Below the pieces are notes generated by a model. The model saw nothing but the letters and a program-made list of their open reading frames with translations, did not search any database and was not told the DNA's origin. 64,000 bases of DNA from DASUPK01 sp963728875. Lineage in GTDB: Bacteria > Actinomycetota > Thermoleophilia > Solirubrobacterales > 70-9. The stretch is from contig CAVSLJ010000003.1 in the NCBI GenBank assembly GCA_963728875.1, positions 186,001 through 250,000 of the forward strand. Reading direction: 5' to 3'. Shown one piece after another: positions 7,184 through 16,195 of the stretch. Within the stretch, counting starts at the first letter, position 1. Each line of letters starts with the position of its first letter. The position numbers and the translations under genes were made by a program.

Positions 7184-8530
7184 ATGGGATCCGCAGGGGA
7201 TGATGGTGTCGTCGATCCGCAACCGCACCGCGAGCAGGGTGGCGACCGCGAAGACACCTTCGACCCCGGGCTTGAGACCGGCTACCTGAGGCGCGCGCCG
7301 CGCGATCGCGAGCTCGAGCCCGAGCTGGGCGCCGCCCCATTCGATCCCGGCCCCGGGCACTACGACGAGCGCCGGGCCAGCAAGGAGGCCAAGCGCCGCC
7401 AGCGTGAAGCGCGACGACGCAGGCAGGCTGAGCTCAAGGCGCGGGAGATCCGGGGGGGCGCGCAGCGGACCACTGCCGCCCAGACCTCCGGGTCCGCCGC
7501 GCTCCAGCCCGCGGCCGAGCCGGAACCGGCTCCGGCGCCCGAGCCCAGGATCCCGCCCGAACCGGCGCCCGTCACCGAGCTTCGGCCCCGCCGCGAGTCG
7601 CTCGCCGACCGTCTGGAGCGCGAGCGGATGGAGCGCGAGCGAGCTGAGCGCGAGCGGCGCGCGAGGATCGAGCGGGAGCGGGCGGAGCGCGAGCGGACGG
7701 AGCGGGAGCGCAGGGAGCGGCGGCGGCGCGAGCGGGCGGAGAAGCTCCGGCGCGAGCGCGCAGCGCTGCGACCCGGCCGGCCGAAGGCAGTCCCCGTCAA
7801 GCCGAACGCTGCTCGAATCGATCCGGGGGTCAAGGGGCCGGTTCGGAAGCGCGTCCGCGCCGCCGAGAACCGGCGGCGGGTGGCGACCCGGCGTCGTGGC
7901 CTCTTCTGGCCGACCGCCAAGGCGGGCCTGGCGGTCACGGTCGCCCTGGGGCTCGGCGCCGCCCTGGGCTCCGCGCTCGGCCTCCCCGTGCCGGGCCTCG
8001 ACCAGACGACCGGCAACGTGTCACTCGCCAACAGCGCCAGCATCTTCGGCATTGACCCGGGCACGCCGACCGGCCTCACCCGTGGGTACGTCTTCCCCAT
8101 CCTCGGCCCGCACAACTTCGGAGACAAGCTGGCCCGCTTCGGATCTCCCCGCTACGGCCACACCCACGAAGGACAGGACATCTTCGGCAAGACCGGGACC
8201 ACCGAGGTCGCGGTCCACGACGGGATCGTCGTCGACCGCGGCAAGAACAGCGATCCTGACGACGGCGGCCGCGGCAACTACGTCGCCATCTACAGCCCCT
8301 CCGACAATCACAGCTTCGTCTACATGCACATGCTGAACCCTTCCCCCGTCCAGCTCGGGGACGAGGTGCACGCCGGCGATGTGGTGGGTCAGCTCGGATG
8401 CACCGGCAGCTGCGAGGGGCCGCACCTTCACTTCGAGGTCAGGGTCGGCAAGGCGACACTGGGGGCCGACACCAAGCCGGTCAATCCCCTCCCGTTCCTC
8501 GAGCACTGGCCGCAGTCCACGCCCGGCTAG
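7184..8530 (+). CDS. M23-family metallopeptidase with a charged helical stalk
   Basis: A probable peptidoglycan endopeptidase of 448 residues. The C-terminal domain (about 310-440) has the lysostaphin/LytM zinc motifs H-x3-D (HTHEGQD) and HxH (GPHLHFEV). Before it comes one membrane helix (about 240-262). The N-terminal 230 residues are cytoplasmic and extremely charged, with a Pro/Glu/Ala linker followed by about 50 residues of repeating R-E-R-x that should form a long single alpha helix. The start codon is not well defined. It is probably in one transcription unit with the small membrane protein 12 bp upstream. Confidence 0.88.
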   Translation: MGSAGDDGVVDPQPHREQGGDREDTFDPGLETGYLRRAPRDRELEPELGAAPFDPGPGHYDERRASKEAKRRQREARRRRQAELKAREIRGGAQRTTAAQTSGSAALQPAAEPEPAPAPEPRIPPEPAPVTELRPRRESLADRLERERMERERAERERRARIERERAERERTERERRERRRRERAEKLRRERAALRPGRPKAVPVKPNAARIDPGVKGPVRKRVRAAENRRRVATRRRGLFWPTAKAGLAVTVALGLGAALGSALGLPVPGLDQTTGNVSLANSASIFGIDPGTPTGLTRGYVFPILGPHNFGDKLARFGSPRYGHTHEGQDIFGKTGTTEVAVHDGIVVDRGKNSDPDDGGRGNYVAIYSPSDNHSFVYMHMLNPSPVQLGDEVHAGDVVGQLGCTGSCEGPHLHFEVRVGKATLGADTKPVNPLPFLEHWPQSTPG

Positions 8531-8553
8531 CCCGGTCACCTAGGATCGCCGCC

Positions 8554-9342
8554 ATGCCCGAGGTCACCTATGAGCGGCGTGGCGCCGCCGGGGTGCTCAC
8601 CATCGACCGGCCGGAGCGCCGCAACGCCGTCGATCCGGCCACGGCCGACCAGCTGCTCGAGGCCTACCGGGAGTTCGAGGGAGACGACGAGGCCCGGGTC
8701 CTGATCCTCACCGGCGCCGGCGACCAGGCCTTCTGCGCCGGGGCCGACCTCAAATCGGTGGCGGCCGCGATGGACGACCAGGGCATCGCCGAGCAGTGGC
8801 TCAAGCCGCGGCCGCACGGACCGCTGGGCTTCACCCGGATCACCTCGCCGAAGCCGACGATCGCCGCGATCTCGGGCTATGCCCTGGCCGGCGGCCTGGA
8901 GCTGGCGCTCTGGTGCGACCTGCGGATCGGAACGGTGTCCGCCAAGCTCGGGTTCCCGGAGCGCCGCTGGGGCGTTCCCCTGATCGATGGCGGCACCCAG
9001 CGCCTCCCCCGGATTGTCGGCATGGGACGCGCCCTGGACATGATCATCACGGGCCGGATCGTCGAGGCCGACGAAGCCCTGGCCATGGGACTGCTCACCG
9101 AAGTGGTCGCGCCTGGCAAGCACCTCGACCGAGCCGTGGAGATGGCCGAGGGACTGGCGCAGTTCCCACAGGAGACCATGCTCGCCGATCGCCGCTCAGC
9201 CCTCGAGGGCTTCTCGATGTCCCTCGAGGAGGGGCTCGCCCGCGAGGCCGAGATCGGCGGCGCGGTCTCGGGAGTCGGCGTCAAGGGCGCCGCCCGCTTC
9301 GCAGCCGGCGAGGGCCGGGGCGGCGAAGGCGCCGGCGTCTAG
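8554..9342 (+). CDS. Enoyl-CoA hydratase/isomerase (crotonase) family protein
   Basis: A 262-residue crotonase-fold enzyme acting on acyl-CoA thioesters. Visible motifs are the N-terminal IDRPERRNAVD, the CoA/oxyanion-hole segment FCAGADLK, and the second oxyanion motif SGYALAGGLELALWCDLRI. It carries the FPERRWGVPLIDGG stretch common in hydratases of this type. The start at 8554 is supported by TAGGAT (8541-8546) 7 nt upstream with no Shine-Dalgarno, i.e. a leaderless start. The physiological substrate cannot be read from sequence. A second, unlinked member lies at 12938. Confidence 0.9.
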   Translation: MPEVTYERRGAAGVLTIDRPERRNAVDPATADQLLEAYREFEGDDEARVLILTGAGDQAFCAGADLKSVAAAMDDQGIAEQWLKPRPHGPLGFTRITSPKPTIAAISGYALAGGLELALWCDLRIGTVSAKLGFPERRWGVPLIDGGTQRLPRIVGMGRALDMIITGRIVEADEALAMGLLTEVVAPGKHLDRAVEMAEGLAQFPQETMLADRRSALEGFSMSLEEGLAREAEIGGAVSGVGVKGAARFAAGEGRGGEGAGV

Positions 9343-10261
9343 GCAACTCCCATCAGGCGCTGAAGCCGGCGCCTCTCCGCAACCTCGCGAAGCACGTGAG
9401 TGACATGCGCAGTCTCAAACGTGACTTGTGCGTGGGTGAAGCGAAGGGCGATCAAACCGGCACCGAAATGGACTTGATCGCGCACCCGGTCTCGCGCTTG
9501 CTGCGCGGGCGTACGGTGGTAGCGGAGCCCATCGGTCTCGACGATGAGACCGAGCTCAGGCCAATGGAAGTCCACACGAAAACCATTGACGCGATCCCTC
9601 GTCCGAGGCGTTGGCAATCCGGCCTTCCTGACCAGTCGTAGGAAGCGTCGCTCGAGCTCGGAGTCCGTCAGCCGGAACGTGCGCCAGTCGAGCACAGTAC
9701 GAAGGCGTGCTACCCCGCGCGCACCCTTGCGGTCATCGACGATCGTGCGCAGGGACTCCACTTCGATCAGGCCCAGCCTGTCCGCCTCGTTCACGGCTGC
9801 CTCGAGCTGCTCGGGAGAAAGGAGGGTCGCGAGGTCCATCAGAGTTCGAGCAGGGGTCGTGACCGGGATCCGGTTACGGCGCGTGGTGTCCCGGTGTCCA
9901 CGAAACAGCGGCGATGAAGGCGGATGCCCTCATGGGACCGATGCACTGTCACGGGCACAGAGATCTCAATGACATCCGGACGGGAGGCGGAACTCGGGGT
10001 CTTACGAACACTCATCGCCCAGAGGGCCGCTGCGCTTGCGTGACTCAAGACGGCACTGGGTCCGCAGCTCAGAATTGCCGCCATCCACCAGCCATGGGTC
10101 GCCAGCTGCGGTCTGCCGACGGCGTAGACACCTCGCCAAAGACGATGAAGGCGGCCATGAAGAACGCGAGTCTTGATCTGGTCGGGACTCAATCCCAACC
10201 CAAGCAGCTGCTGGCGCGAGATGACCCCATGCTGGTTCGCCGCGAGCCGCCACCCGTCGCG
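9339..10261 (-). pseudogene. AbiEi-like HTH plus DUF559 endonuclease-fold protein, frame broken
   Basis: Two adjacent frames make one typical actinobacterial protein. The N-terminal part (down to about 9890) has the AbiEi-like antitoxin/HTH region (HGRLHRLWRGVYAVGRP). The C-terminal part (9339 to about 9885) has the DUF559 restriction-like nuclease core (RVDFHWPELGLIVETDG). The second frame stays open upstream as IPVTTPARTLMDL, the expected linker, so a one-base change near 9890-9905 separates them. No ATG starts the N-terminal part, and the frame stays open further upstream. Either a decayed gene or a sequence indel. Function of the family is unknown. Confidence 0.72.
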
Positions 10262-10397
10262 CCGAGCGTTTTGCAGGTTTTTGAGGGCCCACAGCCACCA
10301 AAGGCTGCAGAACTCTGGATTCGCCCCGATCGGCGCGCGGATATGGGTCTCCCGTCGCGTGGCGCCCCCCTTCCCCAGCCGCAGTTGACTTGCGTCC

Positions 10398-11264
10398 CTA
10401 GAGCCGGAACGAGGGCAGTAGGCGCTTCTCGGTCTCCCCCGCCACCTCGGCGACCACCTCGACGTGGCCCTCCAGCGGTGTGCCGCGCAGCTTCGTCGCG
10501 AGCAGGTCGTCGACCTGGAAGATGCCCGCCGAGTTGTTCATCTCGATCTCGATCTTTACCGGGCGCTCGTCGCCCGCCTCGATGTTGACCTTGTCGATCG
10601 CCGCCGCCGAGAGGGCGTGGATCCCGTACTGGCCGCCCTCGACGGGGATCCGCGAGCGGCCCTCGGCCATGTCGAGCGCGTCGGCGACCCGCACCACCCC
10701 GGCCTCCACCGTGTAGGGCTCGCCCCGCCGGCGGTGGCCGATGATCGCGTGCAGGATCTCGGCGCTGACCACCGTGCGCTCGGGCTCGTCGTAGCACTCG
10801 GCCAGCAGCGAATCCAGCCGGTCCTGGACCATGAACAGGCTGTAGGCCTCGTGGTCGGCGCGGTGGATCGACATTCCGACGTCATGGAGAAGGGCGCCGC
10901 CCGCGACCACCACCTCCGCGTCACGGTCGCGCATCCCGTGGTCGGTGACCATCGCCGGCTCGATCCCGCCCTTCACCAGCAGGCGCAGCAGCCGCAGCGA
11001 GATGTTGAGCACGACCTGCACGTGCACCCAGGAGTGGTCGGACATTCCCAACCGTTCGGAGGTGATCTGCGCCATGTACCACCAGGCGCGCACGCGCTCA
11101 TCCGAGTTGACCGCCTCGAGGAACTTCTCGAGCTTGCGATTTCCCCGGGTCGGGGCGTGCACCTGCGCCTTCGCCACGGCCTCGGAGATCGAACCGGCGC
11201 GCACATCGGGGCCCTGTGCTTCCATTTTCGTGATCTTGTCAGGGCACGACTTGGGGGTTTTCAT
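10398..11264 (-). CDS. HD-domain phosphohydrolase-like protein
   Basis: A 288-residue soluble protein with an HD metal-dependent phosphohydrolase fold. An upstream His (DHSWVHVQ), the HD dyad in LLHDVGMS, and a distal ADALD complete the expected metal site. A C-terminal alpha/beta region of about 80 residues follows. The start could also be ATG at 11225, since neither site has a clear Shine-Dalgarno. The substrate is unknown; the family includes nucleotidases and (p)ppGpp or cyclic-nucleotide hydrolases. It is transcribed away from the small ORF at 11358. Confidence 0.82.
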   Translation of the reverse strand: MKTPKSCPDKITKMEAQGPDVRAGSISEAVAKAQVHAPTRGNRKLEKFLEAVNSDERVRAWWYMAQITSERLGMSDHSWVHVQVVLNISLRLLRLLVKGGIEPAMVTDHGMRDRDAEVVVAGGALLHDVGMSIHRADHEAYSLFMVQDRLDSLLAECYDEPERTVVSAEILHAIIGHRRRGEPYTVEAGVVRVADALDMAEGRSRIPVEGGQYGIHALSAAAIDKVNIEAGDERPVKIEIEMNNSAGIFQVDDLLATKLRGTPLEGHVEVVAEVAGETEKRLLPSFRL

Positions 11265-11357
11265 GACTGGACGTCATCTACGCGGTTTTGGGCTATTTGC
11301 GGGAATTCCGACCGCCGATGTGGTTACCGTGATGTCGCTTCGGCTTAAGGAACTGGG

Positions 11358-11561
11358 ATGACGGTCTGTTCGAACACAGGCATATCCGTTCCTGAGTGCT
11401 CGTGCCGGTCGTGTCTCACGGCCCAGATCGAGCGCCACATGCCGTCGTTGCTTGACGTCGAGGCGGCGACGACCGCTCCAACCGTGGAGATGTCGGCGGT
11501 TTCGTCCCTCTCCCGGCTGCGCTTCGGCCGTCGGCTGCGCCGCATGCGCAGGGCCGCCTAG
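11358..11561 (+). CDS. Possible small Cys-rich protein
   Basis: A 67-codon frame with AAGGA 9 nt before ATG and high third-position GC in its second half. The N-terminus holds four Cys (C4, C14, C16, C19; PECSCRSC), which might bind metal, and the C-terminus is strongly basic (RLRFGRRLRRMRR). It lies divergent from the HD gene and converges on the EamA gene. I do not recognise it; it may be a spurious frame. Confidence 0.35.
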   Translation: MTVCSNTGISVPECSCRSCLTAQIERHMPSLLDVEAATTAPTVEMSAVSSLSRLRFGRRLRRMRRAA

Positions 11562-11567
11562 CCTTCC

Positions 11568-12407
11568 TCAGGCCTCGGTCGGCGCCTCACCGACCCCGGA
11601 GCCCAGCACGCCGGCGCTGGCGACCACGACCAGCCCGATGCCGATCACATCGAACGTGGCCAGACCCTGATCGAGGGCGATCAGGCCGATCAGCGCGGCC
11701 ACCGCAGGCTCCATGCTCATCAGCACCCCGAAGGTTCCGACGGCGATCCGGCGGAGCGCCTCCAGCTCGAGCGAGTAGGGGATCACGGAGCTGAACACTC
11801 CGGTGGCGGCCCCGACCGCCGCCGCGCCCGGATCCAGCAGGTCTCCCCCGGCCGCTGCGGTCCCCGGCACGACCATCAGCAGCGCCGCGATCCCCATCGC
11901 CAGCGCCAGGCCCCTGCCGCCCGGAAATGCCCGTCCGATCCGCGCGCTGAGCAGGATGTAGGCCCCCCAGAACGCGCCGGCCAGAAGCGCGAAGCCGATC
12001 CCCGCGGCGCTCGCGGATCCGGACGGCCGGGTGAGCAGCAGGACTCCGGCGGCCGCGCATCCCACCCAGACCAGGTCGCGCGGCCGCCGCGAGGCGAACA
12101 GCCCGACCAGCAGCGGGCCGACGAACTCGAAGGTCACCGCGATTCCCAGGGGGATCCGATCGAGCGACTCGTAGAAGCAGAGGTTCATCCCGGCGAGGGC
12201 GACCCCGAAGGCGATGGCGAGGACCAGGCCCTCGCGCCCGGCCTCCATCGGCTGCGGTCGCCAGATCGCCAGCAACACGATCGCCGCGGCCAGCAGGCGA
12301 TAGAGCACAGCACCGGCCGGCCCGACCTGATCGAACAGGGTCGTCGCCGCGGCCGAGCCGCACTGAACGGAGACCACGGCGCCGATGACCATCGCCGGAG
12401 CGGCCAC
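11568..12407 (-). CDS. EamA/RhtA-type DMT exporter
   Basis: An inner-membrane drug/metabolite transporter superfamily protein, 279 residues with ten predicted helices in two five-helix halves. Signatures resemble RhtA (threonine/homoserine exporter): SVQCGSAAATTLFDQVGPAG in helix 1-2, and GTFGVLMSMEPAVAALIGL in the second half. Start is GTG at 12407 with GGAG 5 nt upstream. It follows the yjbQ gene on the same strand with a 31-bp gap, so it may be co-transcribed. An amino acid or metabolite exporter is likely but the substrate is unproven. Confidence 0.86.
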   Translation of the reverse strand: MAAPAMVIGAVVSVQCGSAAATTLFDQVGPAGAVLYRLLAAAIVLLAIWRPQPMEAGREGLVLAIAFGVALAGMNLCFYESLDRIPLGIAVTFEFVGPLLVGLFASRRPRDLVWVGCAAAGVLLLTRPSGSASAAGIGFALLAGAFWGAYILLSARIGRAFPGGRGLALAMGIAALLMVVPGTAAAGGDLLDPGAAAVGAATGVFSSVIPYSLELEALRRIAVGTFGVLMSMEPAVAALIGLIALDQGLATFDVIGIGLVVVASAGVLGSGVGEAPTEA

Positions 12408-12438
12408 CCCGCTCCGGCTGGCAATTGCGGCAGGAGAG

Positions 12439-12900
12439 CTAATCGCCCATCACCTTGATCACCAGCCGCTTCGAGCGCCGGCCGTCGAACTCGCAGTAGA
12501 AGACCGCCTGCCAGGGCCCGAGGTCGAGCCTCCCGTCGGTGATCGGCAGGACGACCTGGTGGTGCACGAGCAGGTTCTTGAGATGCGCGTCGCCGTTGTC
12601 CTCGCCACCGCGGTGATGCCGGTAGTCGCCCGGGTCGGGCAGGAGCTGCCGTGCGACGTCGTTCGCCGGCTCCTTCCAGCTCGGCGGCGCGACCTTGTCG
12701 AGCCACTCCAGCGTGTCCTCCTGCAGGCCGGGCTCGTCGTCGTTCACCCAGACCGCCGCGGTGATGTGCATGGCCGAGACGAGCACCATCCCCTCCGATA
12801 CTCCGGAGGCATCGACCGCCGCCTGCACGTTCTCGGTGATGCGGACGAACTCGCGGCGTCCCTCGGTGTTGAACGTCATGTAGTCGGTGTGCGACCTCAA
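12439..12900 (-). CDS. YjbQ family protein (UPF0047)
   Basis: A compact 153-residue protein of the widespread YjbQ/UPF0047 family, reported to have weak thiamine-phosphate synthase activity. It shows the metal-site segments SAMHITAAVWVNDDEPGL and NGDAHLKNLLVHHQVVLP, and the terminal FCEFDG-like strand (FYCEFDGRR). The start is taken as TTG at 12900 because AAAGGAGG lies 4 nt upstream and the resulting N-terminus (MRSHTDYMTFNTEGRREF) matches the family. Only 37 bp separate it from the divergent crotonase gene, so both promoters share this gap. Confidence 0.88.
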   Translation of the reverse strand: MRSHTDYMTFNTEGRREFVRITENVQAAVDASGVSEGMVLVSAMHITAAVWVNDDEPGLQEDTLEWLDKVAPPSWKEPANDVARQLLPDPGDYRHHRGGEDNGDAHLKNLLVHHQVVLPITDGRLDLGPWQAVFYCEFDGRRSKRLVIKVMGD

Positions 12901-12937
12901 GGCTCCTCCTTTGACGTTTCCGGGATCATGCCCGCTG

Positions 12938-13657
12938 ATGGCGGGTCTGCTTTCCCTGGAGCGCCAAGAGGATGTCGCGGTGGTGACCCTGCAGCGACCG
13001 GAGAAGCGGAATGCGCTCTCGATCGACCTGCGGGTGGAGCTCGCCGAGTGCTTCGGATCGCTCGGCGCGGACCCCGGCGTCGGCGCGGTGGTGCTGACCG
13101 GGGCGCCACCCGCCTTCTGCTCCGGGATGGACACCACCCAGTTCGGCGGTGATCGCGAGCACCGGGAGCGGCTGATCGAGACGAGCATCGGCTGCTTCCG
13201 GGCCGTTGCCAACTGCTCTCGGCCGGTGGTCGCGGCCGTCAACGGCGCCGCGCTGGCCGGCGGCTTCGCGCTCGCTCTGCTCTGCGACCTTCGCCTGGCG
13301 GCCGAGGCCGCGAGCTTCGGGTTTCCGGAGCTGCCGCGCGGGATCCCGCCGAGCTACGCGGCGGCCCGCGCCGCACTCCCGGCCCCGTTGGCCGCGGAGC
13401 TCACGCTCACGGGCCGCCTGCTCGATGCCGGTACGGCCCTCCGCATGGGGATCGTCGGCTCCGTGCACCCGGATGACGAGCTGATGCCGAGGGCGATCGA
13501 GCTCGCCGGGAGGATCGCCTCCGGCCCGCGGCAGGCGATCGCCGAGACGAAACGCCGCATCCTGCTCGATCGCGACCGCACGATCGGGCACCTCTTCGAG
13601 GAGGAGGAGCGACTGCTGCGCGCGGCCTTGCTCGATTCGCCGGATGACGCGGCGTAG
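12938..13657 (+). CDS. Enoyl-CoA hydratase/isomerase family protein
   Basis: A second crotonase-fold protein, 239 residues. It carries LQRPEKRNALS at the N-terminus, FCSGMDTTQF at the first oxyanion site and NGAALAGGFALALLCDLRL at the second, then a helical C-terminal trimerisation region. It is shorter and rather divergent from the copy at 8554, with Met replacing the usual Ala/Thr before the Asp in the first site. It is followed 3 bp later by a lipoate-ligase-like gene, suggesting one transcript. The substrate is unknown. Confidence 0.88.
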   Translation: MAGLLSLERQEDVAVVTLQRPEKRNALSIDLRVELAECFGSLGADPGVGAVVLTGAPPAFCSGMDTTQFGGDREHRERLIETSIGCFRAVANCSRPVVAAVNGAALAGGFALALLCDLRLAAEAASFGFPELPRGIPPSYAAARAALPAPLAAELTLTGRLLDAGTALRMGIVGSVHPDDELMPRAIELAGRIASGPRQAIAETKRRILLDRDRTIGHLFEEEERLLRAALLDSPDDAA

Positions 13658-13660
13658 TCG

Positions 13661-14416
13661 ATGGAGTCACTTCGCCTCGTCCGCCACTCCTTCCCGGACC
13701 AACCTGAGCTCAGCACGGCGGTCTCCCGGACGATCCTCGGGCGAGTGGCGGCGGGCGAGCTGCCGCCCACGATCCGAATCCACAGGCCCGGGAACGAGGT
13801 CGCCTTCGGCCGCCAGGACCTGGCGAGCCCGCGCTTTGAGGCCGCGGCGACGGCTGCGCGCGCGGCCGGGTTCGCCGCGGTCGAGCGGCTTGCGGGTGGC
13901 CGCGCCGCCGTCTTCCACAGCGGCACGATCGCGATCGCCCGGGCGTACGCCGACCCGCAGCCGCCGAAGCGCACCTACGCCCGCTTCGAGGAGATGGCGG
14001 GACTGATCGCCGGCGCCCTGCGAGGACTCGGCGTCGACGCCCGGGTCGGCGAGGTCCCGGGCGAGTACTGCCCCGGCGCCTACAGCGTGAACGCGCGCGG
14101 CGCCGTGAAGCTCTCCGGCATCGGGCAGCGCATGATCCGCGGCGGCGCCCACATGGGAGGAGTCGTCGTCGCCTCGGGCGGGGCGGAGGTGGCTCGGGCG
14201 CTGGTGCCGGTCTACGAGGCGCTCGAGCTGGAATGGGATCCGGCCACCTCGGGGGACGTCTCGGAGGAGCTCGGCCGAGAGGTCGATCCCGGCGAGGTCG
14301 AGGAGGCGCTGATCGCTGAGCTGGCGAAGTCCTATGAGCTGGTCGACGCCGAGCTCGACGAGCGGACGGTGGAGATCGCACGCCAGAGTTTGGAGGAGGC
14401 GGTGTCCGGGAAATAA
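13661..14416 (+). CDS. Lipoate-protein ligase A family protein
   Basis: A 251-residue BPL/LplA-fold protein that probably attaches or transfers lipoyl groups to 2-oxoacid dehydrogenase or GcvH domains. Motifs include RIHRPGNEVAFGRQD, the lipoyl-AMP loop ERLAGGRAAVFHSG (residues 76-88) and the catalytic Lys in VKLSGIGQR (K150), preceded by GEYCPGAYSVN. It is co-transcribed with the upstream crotonase (3-bp gap) and sits 7 bp before the MFS gene. Whether it is a ligase or an octanoyl transferase cannot be decided here. Confidence 0.86.
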   Translation: MESLRLVRHSFPDQPELSTAVSRTILGRVAAGELPPTIRIHRPGNEVAFGRQDLASPRFEAAATAARAAGFAAVERLAGGRAAVFHSGTIAIARAYADPQPPKRTYARFEEMAGLIAGALRGLGVDARVGEVPGEYCPGAYSVNARGAVKLSGIGQRMIRGGAHMGGVVVASGGAEVARALVPVYEALELEWDPATSGDVSEELGREVDPGEVEEALIAELAKSYELVDAELDERTVEIARQSLEEAVSGK

Positions 14417-14423
14417 GCGGGCC

Positions 14424-15896
14424 ATGGCTGACGGAACAGCCACGGCATCAGGGAGAGAGGACACGATCAGGACGACGGTCCCCGCGCGGCTGGACCGGCT
14501 GCCATGGTCGAGGTGGCACTGGCTCGTCCTCCTTGGGCTCGGGACGGTCTGGATCCTCGACGGCCTCGAGGTCACGATCGTCGGAGCGATCGGAGCGCGG
14601 TTGCAGGAGCCCGGCGCCCTCGGCCTTTCGGCTTCGCAGCTCGGCCAGGCGGGGACGGCGTACGTCCTGGGTGCCTGCTGTGGCGCGCTCTTCTTCGGCT
14701 ATCTGACGGACAGACTCGGCCGGCGGAGGCTCTTCGTGCTCACCCTCGCCCTCTACCTGCTTGCCACGGTCGGGACCGCATTCGCCGGGAGCTTCGCCTG
14801 GTTCGCCGCGTTCCGCTTTCTCACGGGACTCGGGATCGGCGGCGAGTACGCGGCGATCAACTCCGCGATCGACGAGCTCATTCCCGCCCGTGTGCGCGGC
14901 TGGGTCGACCTGGCCGTGAACGGGAGCTTCTGGCTGGGCGCGGCCTTCGGCGCCGCGCTCACGGGAGTCCTCCTCGACACCTCGATCTTCAGCACCGACC
15001 TCGGCTGGCGTCTCGGCTTTGGACTCGGCGCCATGCTCGCGATCGGGATCATGCTCGTCCGCCGGTATCTGCCCGAGAGCCCGCGCTGGCTGATGGTCCA
15101 CGACAGACCCGAGGAGGCCGAGCAGCTCGTTTCTGAAATCGAGGAGACGGTCAAGCGAGAGACGAGCCGGCGCGATCTTCCAGAGCCGGATCTGGAGATC
15201 GAGATCCATCCCCGGGAGAGCACGGGGTTCATCGACATCGGCCGCACCCTCTTCAAGAAGTACCCGCGGCGTTTCCTGCTCGGGTTCGCGCTCATGGCGA
15301 CCCAGGCGTTTCTCTACAACGCCGTGCTCTTCAACTTCTCCGGCCTGCTCACCGGATTCTTCGGCGTGGGCGACAGCGTCGCCGGGCTCTACCTGATCCC
15401 GTTCGGCATTGCGAACTTCCTCGGCGCCCTGTTGCTGGGGCGGCTCTTTGACACCTTTGGCCGGCGGGAGATGATCACCGCCACCTACTTCATCGGCGGG
15501 ATCGGGATGCTCGTCAACGGCTATCTGGTCGCGAACACGGGCGCTTCGGTCTGGGTCTTCGTCGGGGTGATCTGCGTGACCTTCTTCTTCGCCTCCGCCG
15601 CGGCCTCGTCGGCGTATCTGACGGTGAGCGAGATCTTCCCGCTGGAGACCCGAGCGATGGCGATCGCGCTCTTCTACGCGATCGCCACGGGAATCGGCGG
15701 CGCGATCGGGCCGCTGTACTACGGCAAGGTCGTTGACGGAGGCAACCCGGACGCGGTCTTCATCGCCTTCGCCATCACGGCGGCGCTGATGTGCATCGCG
15801 GCTGCGGTCGAATGGATCTTCGGCCTGAGAACCGAGCAGAAGCACCTCGAGGAGATCGCCGAGCCCCTGTCGGCAGAGGCCGTGGAGAGCACATGA
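14424..15896 (+). CDS. MFS transporter, sugar-porter/AAHS-like
   Basis: A 12-helix secondary transporter of 490 residues. Signatures are GYLTDRLGRRRLF in loop 2-3, RFLTGLGIGGEYAAINSAID in helix 4-5, PESPRWLM before the central loop, and RLFDTFGRR in loop 8-9. This pattern is typical of sugar, polyol or aromatic-acid proton symporters. ATG at 14424 avoids a 90-bp overlap with the previous gene. Its stop overlaps the next start by 4 bp. The substrate is not evident. Confidence 0.88.
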   Translation: MADGTATASGREDTIRTTVPARLDRLPWSRWHWLVLLGLGTVWILDGLEVTIVGAIGARLQEPGALGLSASQLGQAGTAYVLGACCGALFFGYLTDRLGRRRLFVLTLALYLLATVGTAFAGSFAWFAAFRFLTGLGIGGEYAAINSAIDELIPARVRGWVDLAVNGSFWLGAAFGAALTGVLLDTSIFSTDLGWRLGFGLGAMLAIGIMLVRRYLPESPRWLMVHDRPEEAEQLVSEIEETVKRETSRRDLPEPDLEIEIHPRESTGFIDIGRTLFKKYPRRFLLGFALMATQAFLYNAVLFNFSGLLTGFFGVGDSVAGLYLIPFGIANFLGALLLGRLFDTFGRREMITATYFIGGIGMLVNGYLVANTGASVWVFVGVICVTFFFASAAASSAYLTVSEIFPLETRAMAIALFYAIATGIGGAIGPLYYGKVVDGGNPDAVFIAFAITAALMCIAAAVEWIFGLRTEQKHLEEIAEPLSAEAVEST

Positions 15897-16195
15897 GCCC
15901 GCGCCGCTCCCGCCGTCCGCCCGACCCGACCGCTCCTCCACGCACGCAGCGCTACGGCTGGGCGCCGGCCATGGTCACATCCGAGCTGGGGGAGGACCGC
16001 GATATCGAGAGAGAGATCGGCGAGATCGTCACCGCCCTTCGCGATGACGGGCCGATGACCCGCAGGGAGCTCCGCCGTGCGGTCGGGTCCCGCTTCTGGG
16101 GCCCCGGGCGACTCGGCAATGCGCTCTGGCTCGCCCAACGGCGCGGGATGGTGCGCCGCTCCGGCAGCCGCTTCGCCGTCGCGGACGGCGACTAG
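15893..16195 (+). CDS. Small winged-helix-like protein, unknown
   Basis: A 100-residue basic protein, translationally coupled to the MFS gene by an ATGA overlap. After a Pro/Arg-rich N-terminus of about 25 residues, a helical domain (IEREIGEIVTALRDDGPMT, then RRELRRAVGSRFWGPGRL) looks like a helix-turn-helix followed by a short beta hairpin ending FAVADGD. It may regulate the transporter operon, but no close family is recognised. Its stop overlaps the convergent HAD gene by 4 bp. Confidence 0.7.
   Translation: MSPRRSRRPPDPTAPPRTQRYGWAPAMVTSELGEDRDIEREIGEIVTALRDDGPMTRRELRRAVGSRFWGPGRLGNALWLAQRRGMVRRSGSRFAVADGD

Noticed and set aside
7600..7770. Short tandem GAGCGCGAGCGG-like DNA repeats, CRISPR-like at first sight
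   Set aside because: They encode the R-E-R-x helix in frame within the M23 gene; there are no spacers.
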